Source: Actinopolyspora biskrensis
GTDB taxonomy: Bacteria > Actinomycetota > Actinomycetes > Mycobacteriales > Pseudonocardiaceae
NCBI RefSeq assembly: GCF_013408175.1
Contig: NZ_JACBYW010000001.1
Location: 930,001 to 994,000 of the forward strand
Direction: 5' to 3'
Length of the DNA stretch: 64,000 nt
Made by a program: the position numbers and the translations under genes. Each line of letters begins with the position of its first letter. The stretch's first letter is position 1. Of this stretch, positions 18,295 to 27,383 are shown piece by piece. The notes under the pieces were generated by a model, which did no database searches, was not told the DNA's origin, and worked only from the letters and a program-made list of their open reading frames with translations.

Positions 18295-19458
18295 TTACAG
18301 CGACCAGTGGCTGGGGTTGTCGGGGTGGTCGAGCCAGAGCCACTGGTGGTGGGCGGTGGCGGTGAGGCCGAGTCGGGGCCAGTCGGGCTGGTCGTGCTCG
18401 AGCCAGGTCTGGTGGGCGTGTTCGACGGGGTCCCACAGGTGGGTGGGTCCGGTTTCGGTGAGCTCGTGGCGGCTGTCGTCGGAGGCGGTGAGGCTGACTT
18501 CGGCGGTGGACCCGTCGGGGGCGGTGAGTGTGGCCGCGGCCGGTTGCTGGGTGTCCGGGTCGAGGCGCATGCCGATGGTGACGCCGGTGGGCATGCCGTG
18601 GAGTTGGGCGAGCAGCCAGACCACGCGGTTGTCCCACCAGGGGCTTGGTGGCGTGGTGGTGGTGCGGGTCCGTGGTTCGGTGCCTTCCGTGCTTGCGCGC
18701 GGTGTGGGTGGGGTCTGGTTGTGGGGGTGGTGGCGCATGGTCATGAACGCCGCCCACCGTTCGGTGAAGCGTCCTTCCAGCCGGTCGGGGTGTCGGTGCA
18801 GCAGGGCGAGGTTGCCCGCGTGGATGTTGGGTTTGACGTTGACGAGCACGGCCCCGCCCGGGGTGAGCTGTTCGGCCCAGCTCCACGGGACGCGGGGTAC
18901 CGAGCAGGTGGCGATGATGCGGTCGTAGGGCGCGTGTTCGGACAGGCCGTCCGCGCCGTCTCGGGTGTCCAGTGTGGGGTGGTGGCCGAGGCTGGCCAGC
19001 CGGGTGCGGGCGGTTTCGACCAGAGCGGGGTCGATGTCGATGGAGTACACGTTGCGGTCGCCGAGTCGGTGGGCCAGCAGGGCGGTGGTGTAGCCGGTTC
19101 CTGTTCCCACGGCCAGCACCCGGTGCTGGTCGTGGATGTCGAGGGTTTCGAGCATGCGCACGATCAGGTCGGGTTTGGTGCTGCTCGAGGTGGATTCCCG
19201 GTGGGAGCCGCGGTGGGCCAGCTGGGTGATCAGGGTGGTCGGTGAGTAGGCCAGCTCGAGGCCCTCGCCGGAGTCGGTGGTCAGCTGCTGCCACGTTCCG
19301 GTGCTGTCCTGCTGGTGTGCCTCGGGCACGAGCACGTGTCGGGGTACGGCGGCCACGGCGGTTTTCCAGGCCGGGTCGGTGAGGTCGCCGCGGGTTTCGA
19401 GGTCGTCGGCGAGCCGGCGTGCTCGCCAGGTCCAGTCGGTGTCGAGGTGTGTGGTCAC
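18295..19458 (-). CDS. PIMT-like methyltransferase of a graspetide (ATP-grasp RiPP) locus
   Basis: A 387-aa protein-L-isoaspartate methyltransferase homologue. The N-terminal PCMT domain has 'AVPRHVLVPE', the SAM motif 'VLAVGTGTGYTTALL' and 'YSIDIDPALVETA', followed by a 140-residue C-terminal extension typical of actinobacterial PIMTs linked to ATP-grasp peptide maturases. In fuscimiditide-type graspetides such an enzyme methylates an Asp so that an aspartimide forms. Its GTG start overlaps the stop of an upstream ATP-grasp remnant (GTGA, 19455-19458), which identifies the locus. Because the partner gene is truncated, the enzyme is probably an orphan. Confidence 0.82.
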   Translation of the reverse strand: MTTHLDTDWTWRARRLADDLETRGDLTDPAWKTAVAAVPRHVLVPEAHQQDSTGTWQQLTTDSGEGLELAYSPTTLITQLAHRGSHRESTSSSTKPDLIVRMLETLDIHDQHRVLAVGTGTGYTTALLAHRLGDRNVYSIDIDPALVETARTRLASLGHHPTLDTRDGADGLSEHAPYDRIIATCSVPRVPWSWAEQLTPGGAVLVNVKPNIHAGNLALLHRHPDRLEGRFTERWAAFMTMRHHPHNQTPPTPRASTEGTEPRTRTTTTPPSPWWDNRVVWLLAQLHGMPTGVTIGMRLDPDTQQPAAATLTAPDGSTAEVSLTASDDSRHELTETGPTHLWDPVEHAHQTWLEHDQPDWPRLGLTATAHHQWLWLDHPDNPSHWSL

Positions 19459-19682
19459 GTGGTTTCCTTGCTCAGCAGGTCGGCCAGGGTGCTGGTCAGT
19501 GGGTGGTCGGTTGCGGATTCGAGCCAGCCATACTGCCCGCCCGGGTTGATCTCGAGGAACACCCAGTCACCGTCCGGGGTGACGACGAAGTCCAGCGCGC
19601 CGTAGTCCAGCCCGAAGCTGTCCAGCAACGCCCGGATCCCGGCAGCGACCGGCCGTGTGGCCGGATGATCATCGCTCCAGTC
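19455..19682 (-). pseudogene. Graspetide ATP-grasp ligase (TgmB-like), C-terminal fragment
   Basis: The last 75 codons of an ATP-grasp maturase remain. They include 'GLDYGALDFVVTPDGDWVFL' followed by 'EINPGGQYGWLE' (the metal/ATP-binding E-x-N-P-G-G-Q signature) and end at the TGA that overlaps the PIMT start. Upstream in frame there is a TGA at 19683-19685, and beyond it the DNA encodes an Rhs protein on the other strand. A normal ligase is about 320 aa, so three quarters of the gene and the precursor-peptide gene are gone. Confidence 0.8.
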
Positions 19683-19701
19683 TCATGTCACGACGGGAGC
19701 G

Positions 19702-22700
19702 GTGGAGACCACGATCACCACGCAGGTGCACAGCGGTTCGGGATTCACCGACGTGAACTCCTGGAGCCTGCGGCACGAATTCCCGGACCCGGGCGATGGT
19801 GAAACGCCGGCGATGTGGCTGGACGGCATCGAGCACACCGGACACATCGGTGGTTCGTCGATCAGTCTGCCGGAGGTCACCTTCGAAGGTGTGCCGAAAC
19901 CCAACCGGGTCTACGCCGAGGACGGGCACGCCGCGCTGATCCGGTACCGAATCAGCGCGATCGTCTCCGAAACGGGCGGAGTGCTTTCGGTGAAGTACGC
20001 CGAACCGGAGTGCGAGACCGATGTGAACATGCCGGACAACCCGGAGACGAACACGCTGCGCTGCTTCCCGGTCACCTGGTCGGCGCCGTACGTGTCGGAG
20101 CGCACCGACTACTTCCACAAGTACGTGGTCGAGTCGGTGACCGAGCACGACCGCATCGGCAGCACCGCGGGGTCGGTCACCAGCTACGAGTACCTCGACG
20201 GTGCGGCTTGGGCCAGCCCCACGTCCGCGGTGGTTCCGGACGACGAGCGGACCTGGAACGAGTTCCGCGGCTTCGGACGGGTTCGGATCCGTTCCGGATC
20301 GGGCGACGACGGCCCCGTGACGCTGACCGAGAAGCGCTTCTTCCAAGGGATGGACGGCGACGCCCTGCCCGACGGCGGCGAGCGCAGCGTCCAGGTCACC
20401 GATTCGGAGGGAAACAGCCACACCGACCACGCGTGGTTGCGCGGGTTCGAGTACGAATCCATCACTTACAACGGCGAGGGCGGCCCGGTGGTCAACAAGA
20501 CCATCACCGAGCCGACCTGGCAGGGACCGACCGCCAAGCGTGACGAGCTCGAATCCTACGTGGTCAAACCCGGAACCGAGACCACGTACACGCCACTGGA
20601 GAGTGGTGGCAGACGCGTCACGCGCACCGTGACCAGCTACAACGAGCAGGGGCTGGTCACAAGGGTCAACGACCTCGGCGACGTGGACGATCCCGCCGAT
20701 GATCTGTGCAAGCACACCGCTTACGCCCGCAACACCGACAGCTGGCTGCTCAAGCTCCCGAAACGGAAGTGGACCAACTCGGTGGCCTGCGGGCAGACGC
20801 CTTCGCTGCCGGAGGACGCGGTGTCGGACACCCGCACCAGCTACGACGGCGGAAACTTCGGCGATGCTCCCACCTCGGGCAACGCCACCCACGTCGAGGA
20901 GCTGTCCGGCCACAGCGGTGGATCGCCGGACTACACGACCACGGCGACGAAGACCTACGACGCCCATGGCCGGATACTGACCGAGTCCGACGCGCTGGGG
21001 CGCACCACGACCACCAGCTACACCCCACAGCTGGGTGGTCCGCTCACGTCGAAGGACGTGACCAACCCCGCCGGGCACACGAACACCATCACGTTGGCCC
21101 CGGAATCGGGGAAACCGAAACGCAAGGTCGGGCCGGACGGACGGGTCACCGAGATCAGCTACGACGCGCTGGCTCGCAAGACCGCGGTGTGGTTGCCGAA
21201 CCGCGAACGCGCGGACAGTGAAAGTCCGAACTACCGCTTCGGCTATCGTGTCGCCCGCGAGAAGCCGGTCGTGGTCACCACCGAGGAACTCAACGCCTCC
21301 GGCGACTACACGGTTGCGAACAAGATCTACGACGGTCTGCTTCGTGTCCGCCAGACCCAGAGACAGGCTCCGGGCGGCGGCAGGCTGATCACCGAGAAGC
21401 ACTACGACTCGCACGGTCGCCTCCACCGCGCCACCAAGCCGTACTTCAACGACAATCCGGTGGACAAGAAGCTGTGGCGAGCGAGCAGTGCGGGTGATGT
21501 TCCCGCGATGACCCGCATCGAGTACGACGGTGCCGGGCGCGAGGTCGCCGAGATCTTCATGGGTGGCGGCGTCGAGAAGTGGCGCACCGAGTACGGCTAC
21601 GGCGGTGACCGCAAGCACGTCACCCCGCCGAAGGGCGGGACCGCCACCACCACGATCAACGACGCTCGCGGCCGCGAGGTCGAGCTCCGGCAGTACGAGA
21701 ACCCAACTCCCACCGGTGAGTACGACTCGACGAGCTACACCTACACGGATGCGGGCAAGCTCGAAACGGTCACCGATCCGGGCGGGAATACGTGGCACTA
21801 CACCTACGACCTGCGTGGGCGCAAGACCAAGGTCGAGGACCCCGACCGCGGGACCACGAGCTACTCCTACGACGCCGCCGGTCAGATGGTCTCCGAGACG
21901 GACGCCCGGGGTGAGACGCTCGTCTATGCCTACGACGCGCTCGGCCGGAAAACCACGACACACTCGGGTTCACCGGACGGCTCGAAACTGGCCGAATGGG
22001 AGTACGACACAGCACTGCAAGGCACGGGTGAGCTCGCGTCCGCGACGCGCTGGATGGATGGCAACGCCTACCAGCGAAAGGTCGCGGGGTACGACTCGCT
22101 GCGCAACCCGCTCAAGACGGAAACGATCGTTCCGGATGCGGAAGGAAAACTCGCCGGGACGTACACCTCGTACTTCAAATACGCCCCGGACGGATCACAG
22201 GACAGCAGAACGTACTCGTCCATCGGCGGGTTGGCCGAGGAGACGGTGAGCCACACGCATGGCGAGCTGGGCAACGTCCTGACCACGTGGGGGACGATGG
22301 ACAACAGTCCCGAGTACGTTTCCGACACGCGGTACACCTCCTACGGTGAGGTCGCTCGTGTCCAGATGGGCGAGACCGGGAACCGGGCGTGGCAGTCGTA
22401 CTACTACGACGAGCACACCAGGCGCACCGAGCGCATGATCGTCGACGCCGAGGTGCCGGATCCGATGCAGGCAGATCTGGCCTACTCCTACGATCCGGCC
22501 GGCAACGTGACCTCGATCGCGGACCAGCCGCGCGGCGGTGTGGCGGATGTGCAGTGCTTCCGCCACGACCACCTGAGCAGGTTGACCGAGGCGTGGACCA
22601 CGGGTTCGCAGTGCTCGCAGGACCCCAAGACCGAGGAGTTGGGGGGCCCGGCGCCGTACTGGCGTTCCTACACCTACGACGAGGTCGGTAACCGGCTCAC

Positions 22701-24603
22701 CGAGACACGGCACTCCGCCGGCGGTGACACCGTTCGTGAGTACTCGTACGAACAGCAGGGTCACGCCCTGAACTCGGTGTCGACCGACGGTTCCACGACC
22801 GGTGAGTTCGGCTACGACGCCACCGGCAACATGACCAGCCGCAAGGTGGCCGGTCGCGAGCAGCAGAAGCTGGAGTGGAGTGAGCGCGGGAACCTCGAGA
22901 AGGTTTCCACACCGGACGGTGACAGCACCGAGTTCGTCTACGACGCGGAAGGGGAGCGGCTGCTGCGTCGTTCGCCGTCGGGAACCACGCTGTACCTGGA
23001 CGGTCAGCAGCTGCGGTTGAACGCTACGACCGGGGAGCTGTCGGCCACCCGTTACTACACGCACGGCGACAGGACCGTGGCGATGCGCGAGTCCGGCGAG
23101 GGGTTGACCTGGCTGACCTCGGATCACCAGGGAACCTCGAAACTGGCGATCGACGCGGACTCGCTGCAGACGACGCGGCGGCGGTTCCTGCCGTTCGGTG
23201 CCTCGCGTGGTGGGCAGATCGAGTTTCCGGGGGAGAAGGGGTTCGTCGGTGGGACGATCGACGCCTCGGTCGGACTGACCACCCTGGGTGCGCGGCAGTA
23301 CGACCCGAACACCGGTCGGTTCATCTCGGTGGATCCGGTGATGGATCTGACGGATCCGCAGCAGATGCACGGATACACCTACGGCAACAACAACCCCGCG
23401 ACGAATGCGGATCCCAGCGGGAAGTTGTTCGGGATTTTCGGACGGATCTTCTGGCTTCGTTTCAGTTTGTTCCTGAATTCGCTGTGGGAACAGAGTGGTC
23501 AGGGTGCGCAGCGCCATTCGGTTGGCGGTGGTGGTTCCCAGAATCGCTCCGGCGGTGTGTCCGGGCAGCGTACGAAGTCGAAGTCCGAGTCCGACAAAGA
23601 GGACAACCATTCGTGGTTGCCGATGCTCAAGAAGGCCGGGCACGCGATGTTGGATGTGGCCGGAATGGTCCCGGTTGTCGGCAATGTCGCCGACGGCGCC
23701 AACTGCGGCTGGTACATGGCCGAGGGGAAGAAGACCGATGCCGCGCTCTCGTGTGCGGCGGCGGTGCCCGGTGCGGGACTGGCAGCGACGGCGGGCAAGT
23801 ACGGCAAGCGTGGTTGGGACGCGGCCAGTGGTCTGCGGAAGACACCTGGGTTGTCCGCGTCGCGGCGCAAGGCCGCCTGTGTACCGAACAGTTTTGTTCC
23901 GGGCACGGCGGTGTTGATGGCCGATGGTTCGCACGAGCCGATCGAGGACGTCGAGGTCGGGGATCGGGTGGTGGCCACCGATCCGGAGACCGGCGAGACG
24001 GTGTCGAGGAAGGTCGTGGCCACGATCACCGGGCAGGGCGAGAAGGACCTGGTCGAGGTCACCGTCGACACCGACGGTGATGCCGGTGATGAGACCGGGG
24101 TGGTGGTGGCCACCGGTGAGCATCCGTTCTGGGTGGATGACCGGGGGCGCTGGGTCGATGCCGAGGACCTGGACACCGGGGACCAGCTGCGCACCCCGGA
24201 CGGTGAGCTGGTCGAGATCACCGACACCCGTGAGTGGGCCCAGGCCCGGCGGGTGCACAACCTCTCGATCGCCGGTGTCCACACCTACCACGCAGTTGCG
24301 AGTGACACACCGGTATTGGTGCACAATAGCGACTGCGGGCCAGCCTCGAAATACAAGGATACCACTAGGCCTGGTGCCCGTATGCTGAACAAATCGACCG
24401 ATGTGGGACCCGAGGAGTTCGGCAAGAATCTCGAGATGAACGGATGGGCTCGCACAGACAAAGGGCCAAATATTATGTACGAGAAGGATGGGGCAAGGTA
24501 TTTCCTCCGAGGGAAGGCGAACAGTCACGAAGGATGGACTGCTGACTATTATAATCCAGGGTCTAAGAAAGCAGATATCAAAATCCGGCTGGGAGAGGAC
24601 TGA
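19702..24603 (+). CDS. Rhs/YD-repeat polymorphic toxin with HINT domain, 5'-truncated
   Basis: The frame (open from 19669; first usable start GTG 19702) gives 1633 aa, but there is no signal peptide or N-terminal trafficking region, so the front is missing. Residues about 1-390 are the pre-repeat shell region, then many YD repeats ('YDALGRKTT', 'YDPAGNVTSI', 'YDATGNMTSR'), and the Rhs-core end 'ARQYDPNTGRFISVDP' to 'NNNPATNADPSG' (near 1236). A HINT/intein-like pretoxin domain spans about 1393-1543 ('SFVPGTAVLMADG', 'GEHPFWVDDRGRW', 'HTYHAVASDTPVLVHNS'). After the VHN-S cleavage point a 90-residue tip (1544-1633) is the toxin candidate. Its family is not recognised. Confidence 0.85.
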   Translation: METTITTQVHSGSGFTDVNSWSLRHEFPDPGDGETPAMWLDGIEHTGHIGGSSISLPEVTFEGVPKPNRVYAEDGHAALIRYRISAIVSETGGVLSVKYAEPECETDVNMPDNPETNTLRCFPVTWSAPYVSERTDYFHKYVVESVTEHDRIGSTAGSVTSYEYLDGAAWASPTSAVVPDDERTWNEFRGFGRVRIRSGSGDDGPVTLTEKRFFQGMDGDALPDGGERSVQVTDSEGNSHTDHAWLRGFEYESITYNGEGGPVVNKTITEPTWQGPTAKRDELESYVVKPGTETTYTPLESGGRRVTRTVTSYNEQGLVTRVNDLGDVDDPADDLCKHTAYARNTDSWLLKLPKRKWTNSVACGQTPSLPEDAVSDTRTSYDGGNFGDAPTSGNATHVEELSGHSGGSPDYTTTATKTYDAHGRILTESDALGRTTTTSYTPQLGGPLTSKDVTNPAGHTNTITLAPESGKPKRKVGPDGRVTEISYDALARKTAVWLPNRERADSESPNYRFGYRVAREKPVVVTTEELNASGDYTVANKIYDGLLRVRQTQRQAPGGGRLITEKHYDSHGRLHRATKPYFNDNPVDKKLWRASSAGDVPAMTRIEYDGAGREVAEIFMGGGVEKWRTEYGYGGDRKHVTPPKGGTATTTINDARGREVELRQYENPTPTGEYDSTSYTYTDAGKLETVTDPGGNTWHYTYDLRGRKTKVEDPDRGTTSYSYDAAGQMVSETDARGETLVYAYDALGRKTTTHSGSPDGSKLAEWEYDTALQGTGELASATRWMDGNAYQRKVAGYDSLRNPLKTETIVPDAEGKLAGTYTSYFKYAPDGSQDSRTYSSIGGLAEETVSHTHGELGNVLTTWGTMDNSPEYVSDTRYTSYGEVARVQMGETGNRAWQSYYYDEHTRRTERMIVDAEVPDPMQADLAYSYDPAGNVTSIADQPRGGVADVQCFRHDHLSRLTEAWTTGSQCSQDPKTEELGGPAPYWRSYTYDEVGNRLTETRHSAGGDTVREYSYEQQGHALNSVSTDGSTTGEFGYDATGNMTSRKVAGREQQKLEWSERGNLEKVSTPDGDSTEFVYDAEGERLLRRSPSGTTLYLDGQQLRLNATTGELSATRYYTHGDRTVAMRESGEGLTWLTSDHQGTSKLAIDADSLQTTRRRFLPFGASRGGQIEFPGEKGFVGGTIDASVGLTTLGARQYDPNTGRFISVDPVMDLTDPQQMHGYTYGNNNPATNADPSGKLFGIFGRIFWLRFSLFLNSLWEQSGQGAQRHSVGGGGSQNRSGGVSGQRTKSKSESDKEDNHSWLPMLKKAGHAMLDVAGMVPVVGNVADGANCGWYMAEGKKTDAALSCAAAVPGAGLAATAGKYGKRGWDAASGLRKTPGLSASRRKAACVPNSFVPGTAVLMADGSHEPIEDVEVGDRVVATDPETGETVSRKVVATITGQGEKDLVEVTVDTDGDAGDETGVVVATGEHPFWVDDRGRWVDAEDLDTGDQLRTPDGELVEITDTREWAQARRVHNLSIAGVHTYHAVASDTPVLVHNSDCGPASKYKDTTRPGARMLNKSTDVGPEEFGKNLEMNGWARTDKGPNIMYEKDGARYFLRGKANSHEGWTADYYNPGSKKADIKIRLGED

Positions 24604-25223
24604 TGGTAGATTCAGATTTGCTCGTACTTGATTGCGATGAGTACCAACGTGTCCGCTCCCGTGTGGCGAACACGTTCGACTTGGATGCAAGGCTGCCTGG
24701 TCAGGTTTTCCAGGAAAATAGGTGGGATTCGCTTTTTTGTGAGTTCGATGCGGTCCTTGCTCCGGAGTTTTGGCCCGCGCTGTGTGAGCTGGCCCGATGG
24801 CATGGCGATGAATGCATCGACTTGCTGGTTCTTGATCCTGCTTGTGAAGCTTTCTACTTTCCGGAGTACCGAATGTATCCGGCTATGTCGTTGTCGGTCG
24901 AGGCCGGGACGGACGACTACTGGTCGGGGATCGGTCACGAGCCGGGTGGCGACATCATGGGGTCGATCGCGGTCTCGGCGGACGTCGTAGCCGTCACCGG
25001 AGGATCCGGGGAGTGGGGGTGCTGGGGTGAAAGAAACCCCGAAGTCGCAGTGTTCCAGGGTTTTCCGAGTACGGTCGCACGGAACGAGTGGCGCGCGCAG
25101 TTCGGGCCTTTCCTGGAGGTGTCGGGGGCGTTGGAGTCGTATGTGTACCCGGCTCCGGCGGGACGGACTGTCCCGGACGAGTACGCTGCGATCCTGACGG
25201 CCAACTATGGTTCTTCGGGATGA
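24603..25223 (+). CDS. Candidate immunity protein to the Rhs toxin tip
   Basis: A 206-aa acidic, soluble protein whose ATG overlaps the toxin stop (TGATG). It is preceded by GGAGAGG inside the toxin gene, so the two are translationally coupled. It has no signal peptide or membrane segment, as expected of a cytoplasmic antidote. Trp/Glu/Asp-rich blocks include 'ARWHGDECIDLLVLDPACEA' and 'GSGEWGCWGERNPEVAVFQG'. No family name is offered. Position and size are the basis for the call. Its GC is lower than that of the Rhs shell, like the tip it follows. Confidence 0.65.
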   Translation: MVDSDLLVLDCDEYQRVRSRVANTFDLDARLPGQVFQENRWDSLFCEFDAVLAPEFWPALCELARWHGDECIDLLVLDPACEAFYFPEYRMYPAMSLSVEAGTDDYWSGIGHEPGGDIMGSIAVSADVVAVTGGSGEWGCWGERNPEVAVFQGFPSTVARNEWRAQFGPFLEVSGALESYVYPAPAGRTVPDEYAAILTANYGSSG

Positions 25224-25312
25224 CTGGGTGGTCGAAGTGGACGCTCTGGACCGCTGAACCAGCCGTGAGCGAACCTTACAGGGCGATGTGCGACGTGATG
25301 GGGTGATTGCCG

Positions 25313-25618
25313 ATGCGCGTAGAGTGTCTTCATCGCAATGCGGGCTCGATAGGTGCGCATTGGAGTGAAAGTATTTTCCCGCCCTCGATCGATTACTCTG
25401 TAACGGTGGGAGATGTCTACACGGTATACGCGGTCCGATTTGTCGAGCCAGGGTCGATGATTCTGTTGCTGGGGGACTCTGATACGCCCGACTGGTATCC
25501 CTTCGATTCTTTTTCGGTGGTGGACGACGATATTCCGTGGGATTGGAAGATCGGAAAAATTGAATGGCATACGGGGGATGTGCACGATTTTGGGTTACCC
25601 GGAGATGGTGGAAGATGA
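25313..25618 (+). CDS. Small acidic protein, possible second immunity gene
   Basis: A 101-aa protein starting at the ATG at 25313, 89 bases after the first immunity candidate. It is rich in Trp, Asp and aromatic residues ('TPDWYPFDSFSVVDDDIPWD'), lacks membrane segments and has a low-GC composition like the preceding toxin tip. Orphan immunity genes often accumulate behind Rhs loci, which is the reason for the suggestion. It is otherwise unrecognised and could be an unrelated small protein. Confidence 0.45.
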   Translation: MRVECLHRNAGSIGAHWSESIFPPSIDYSVTVGDVYTVYAVRFVEPGSMILLLGDSDTPDWYPFDSFSVVDDDIPWDWKIGKIEWHTGDVHDFGLPGDGGR

Positions 25619-25944
25619 GGATCATCACGACCTTCTGATCGAACGTGACAGATCGACGTTGTCGATTTTCTCGAAATATGTCAAGCAGTACGCGGTGGAC
25701 GACTGAAGCAGCCTGGCGTTTTCGTGGCCCCGACTTGCGGTGTTCGTGGTGTGGCTGCGCCGTAGGTGGGGTCGAAATGGCGGGGCAACACGCGCTGAGC
25801 TGCTGTTGGTGCCCCCGGCTGTTCGGACGGGGTGGGGGAAGGTCGCTTGACGATCGTCGAGTGCTGCAGGAGACTCCGCTCGTGCTCGTCACCGGGCAAC
25901 GGGCGGAGGTCACCACAAGGTGCTGTGTTGTGTGCGTGTGTGCC
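25619..25944. other. Intergenic, no gene seen
   Basis: It lies between the Rhs immunity genes and an SDR remnant. No frame of convincing composition and no repeat seen. Confidence 0.35.
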
Positions 25945-26217
25945 TGTTCACGAGGGGCACGGTGCCTTGATCGTTAAAGAATCAGCCGGTGGGGCCGTTC
26001 TCGGTGGTCGTGGCCAGATCCACGATGACTTGGGCTCCTTCTTCGACGGCGCGGGTGCCGCGGTGTTGGATGAAGTCGGTGGCGGTGTATCCCGGTGTCG
26101 TCGAACCGACCCTGACGTGGGACAACTCCGGGGTCTTGGCGAAGGCATAGGAGTACTGGGTAGTGAGCATGTCGAGCGCGGTCTTCGACGAGGAGTTCGC
26201 CGAGACAGGGTAGGTGG
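25945..26217 (-). pseudogene. SDR-family oxidoreductase, C-terminal fragment with frameshift
   Basis: On the minus strand the DNA reads 'YPVSANSSSKTALDMLTTQY', then 'ELSHVRVGSTTPGYTATDF' and 'TRAVEEGAQVIVDLA...GPTG', the second half of a short-chain dehydrogenase (active-site Lys region, then the 'PGYTATD' loop). At 25982 a TGA interrupts where a Gly codon is expected; shifting frame restores 'FFNDQGTVPL', the usual C-terminus of this SDR group. The N-terminal half with the Rossmann motif is missing. Confidence 0.7.
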
Positions 26218-26218
26218 G

Positions 26219-26570
26219 TCAGCAGCATGTTATAGGTGCTGTTTTCGGCGTCGAGAACAGCACCGCGCATGGTTGGTGGCTTGCCTCGGGTAGATCCACT
26301 GCCGAGTCGGGGGTGACTTCAGAGGACCACATGGGGGATCCATCCAGCCCGGGGACGACCTGGACAGTGCCGCCGAACTGGGTGGTGACCGGAGTACCAC
26401 AATGTGCGCAGCGTGTACCTCGATGGCTTCGTGGAGGTAGCGGTACGCGGTCGGGATACCGATCCCGGCGTCGACGGCCAGCTGCACCATCCGAGTGTCG
26501 TCGCGGAACCGGAGCGCCGTGGCGTGACCTTCCCGAACGGTACGGGCCGTGCATGAGCGGCTGCGCGTGT
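26219..26570 (-). pseudogene. IS5-type (DDE_Tnp_4) transposase remnant
   Basis: Minus-strand pieces in two frames: the helix-turn-helix 'FRDDTRMVQLAVDAGIGIPT' plus 'AYRYLHEAIEV', then, after a shift, 'GGTVQVVPGLDGSPMWSSEV', which matches the 'GGNVQVL.DP.G.PLW.S.V' block of DDE_Tnp_4 transposases. The region between the blocks and the C-terminus are missing. It abuts the SDR fragment and a second transposase remnant on the opposite strand. Confidence 0.6.
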
Positions 26571-27195
26571 GGACCGCGGACGGCACCTGGCAGCGCATCC
26601 TGGATGAGATCGTGGTCAAAGACGACTCGCTCGGTGAGCCGGAATGACTGATCAGCGTGGACTCCACGGTCGTACGAGCCCACCAGCACGCCGTCGGCGC
26701 CCGGAAAAAAGGGGCTACCGACCAGGCAACGAACTGCTCGCCGTCGACGGAGAAGGAGTCGGGCGCTGCCGGGGCGGACTGAGCACGAAGGTCCCTCTCG
26801 CTGTCGACGGGCGCGGTCTGCCGATGCGCGTGGTCCTTCCCCGGTCAGTCCGGGGACAACCCGCCACTGCTCCCCCGCTGGACGGGATTAGCGTGGCGCA
26901 TCCGGGCCCGGGTAGGCCTGGTGCCGCCCGGACATAGTAATCGCGGACGAGACCTAATCGCACCCCTCGACTCGACACGCGATGCGGCGACGACGAATCC
27001 GTTTTGTGTGTCCCGAACGCGATGATCAACACGCCCACCGGGCAGCCCAAGGCTCACGCGACGGCCGCCCGCCAGGGTTCGAGCCGTAGCTCCACAAGCA
27101 CCGCAACGTCGTGGAACGCTGCTTTAACCGGCTCAAACAGTTCCGAGACCTGGCCACCCGTTACGCCAAACGTGGTCCGGCCGGGCCGTATCGGG
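26560..27195 (+). pseudogene. IS5-family transposase remnant
   Basis: Plus-strand pieces in several frames of a common actinobacterial IS5 transposase: 'WTADGTWQRILDEIV', 'SVDSTVVRAHQHAVGARKKG', 'GGLSTKVPLAVDGRGLPMRV' and 'VERCFNRLKQFRDLATRYAK'. Frameshifts and stops lie between the blocks, so the gene is dead. Catalytic Asp (SVDST) and Glu (VERCFNRLK) positions are still recognisable. No terminal repeats found by eye. Confidence 0.75.
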
Positions 27196-27333
27196 TTTCG
27201 GAGCGGAACTCGTGTGGACGGTCGGGTAGTCGGTGCAGGAGATGGCGGAGCGGGAGCGTCGCGGGGAAACACCGAGCAGTCACCTGCTGCGTGTGCTCTG
27301 TCGTCTCGTGGCGCGTTCGCCGTATGAGTCGGA

Positions 27334-27362
27334 GCTGCTCACCCCGGGCCGGGGTGAGCAGC
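27334..27362 (-). terminator. Hairpin after the secreted-protein gene
   Basis: GCTGCTCACCCCG / CGGGGTGAGCAGC, a perfect 13-bp stem with a 3-base loop, 21 bases past the stop codon at 27384 on the minus strand. Confidence 0.75.
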
Positions 27363-27383
27363 CGAGCCGAACGAAACGCTCCG

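Noticed and set aside
22195-24690. An 831-codon minus-strand frame under the Rhs gene
   Set aside because: No domain and biased composition; the plus strand has clear YD repeats and a HINT domain.
24603-25618. The two genes after the Rhs as ordinary metabolic genes
   Set aside because: No enzyme motif, coupled start and low-GC composition favour immunity roles, at least for the first.
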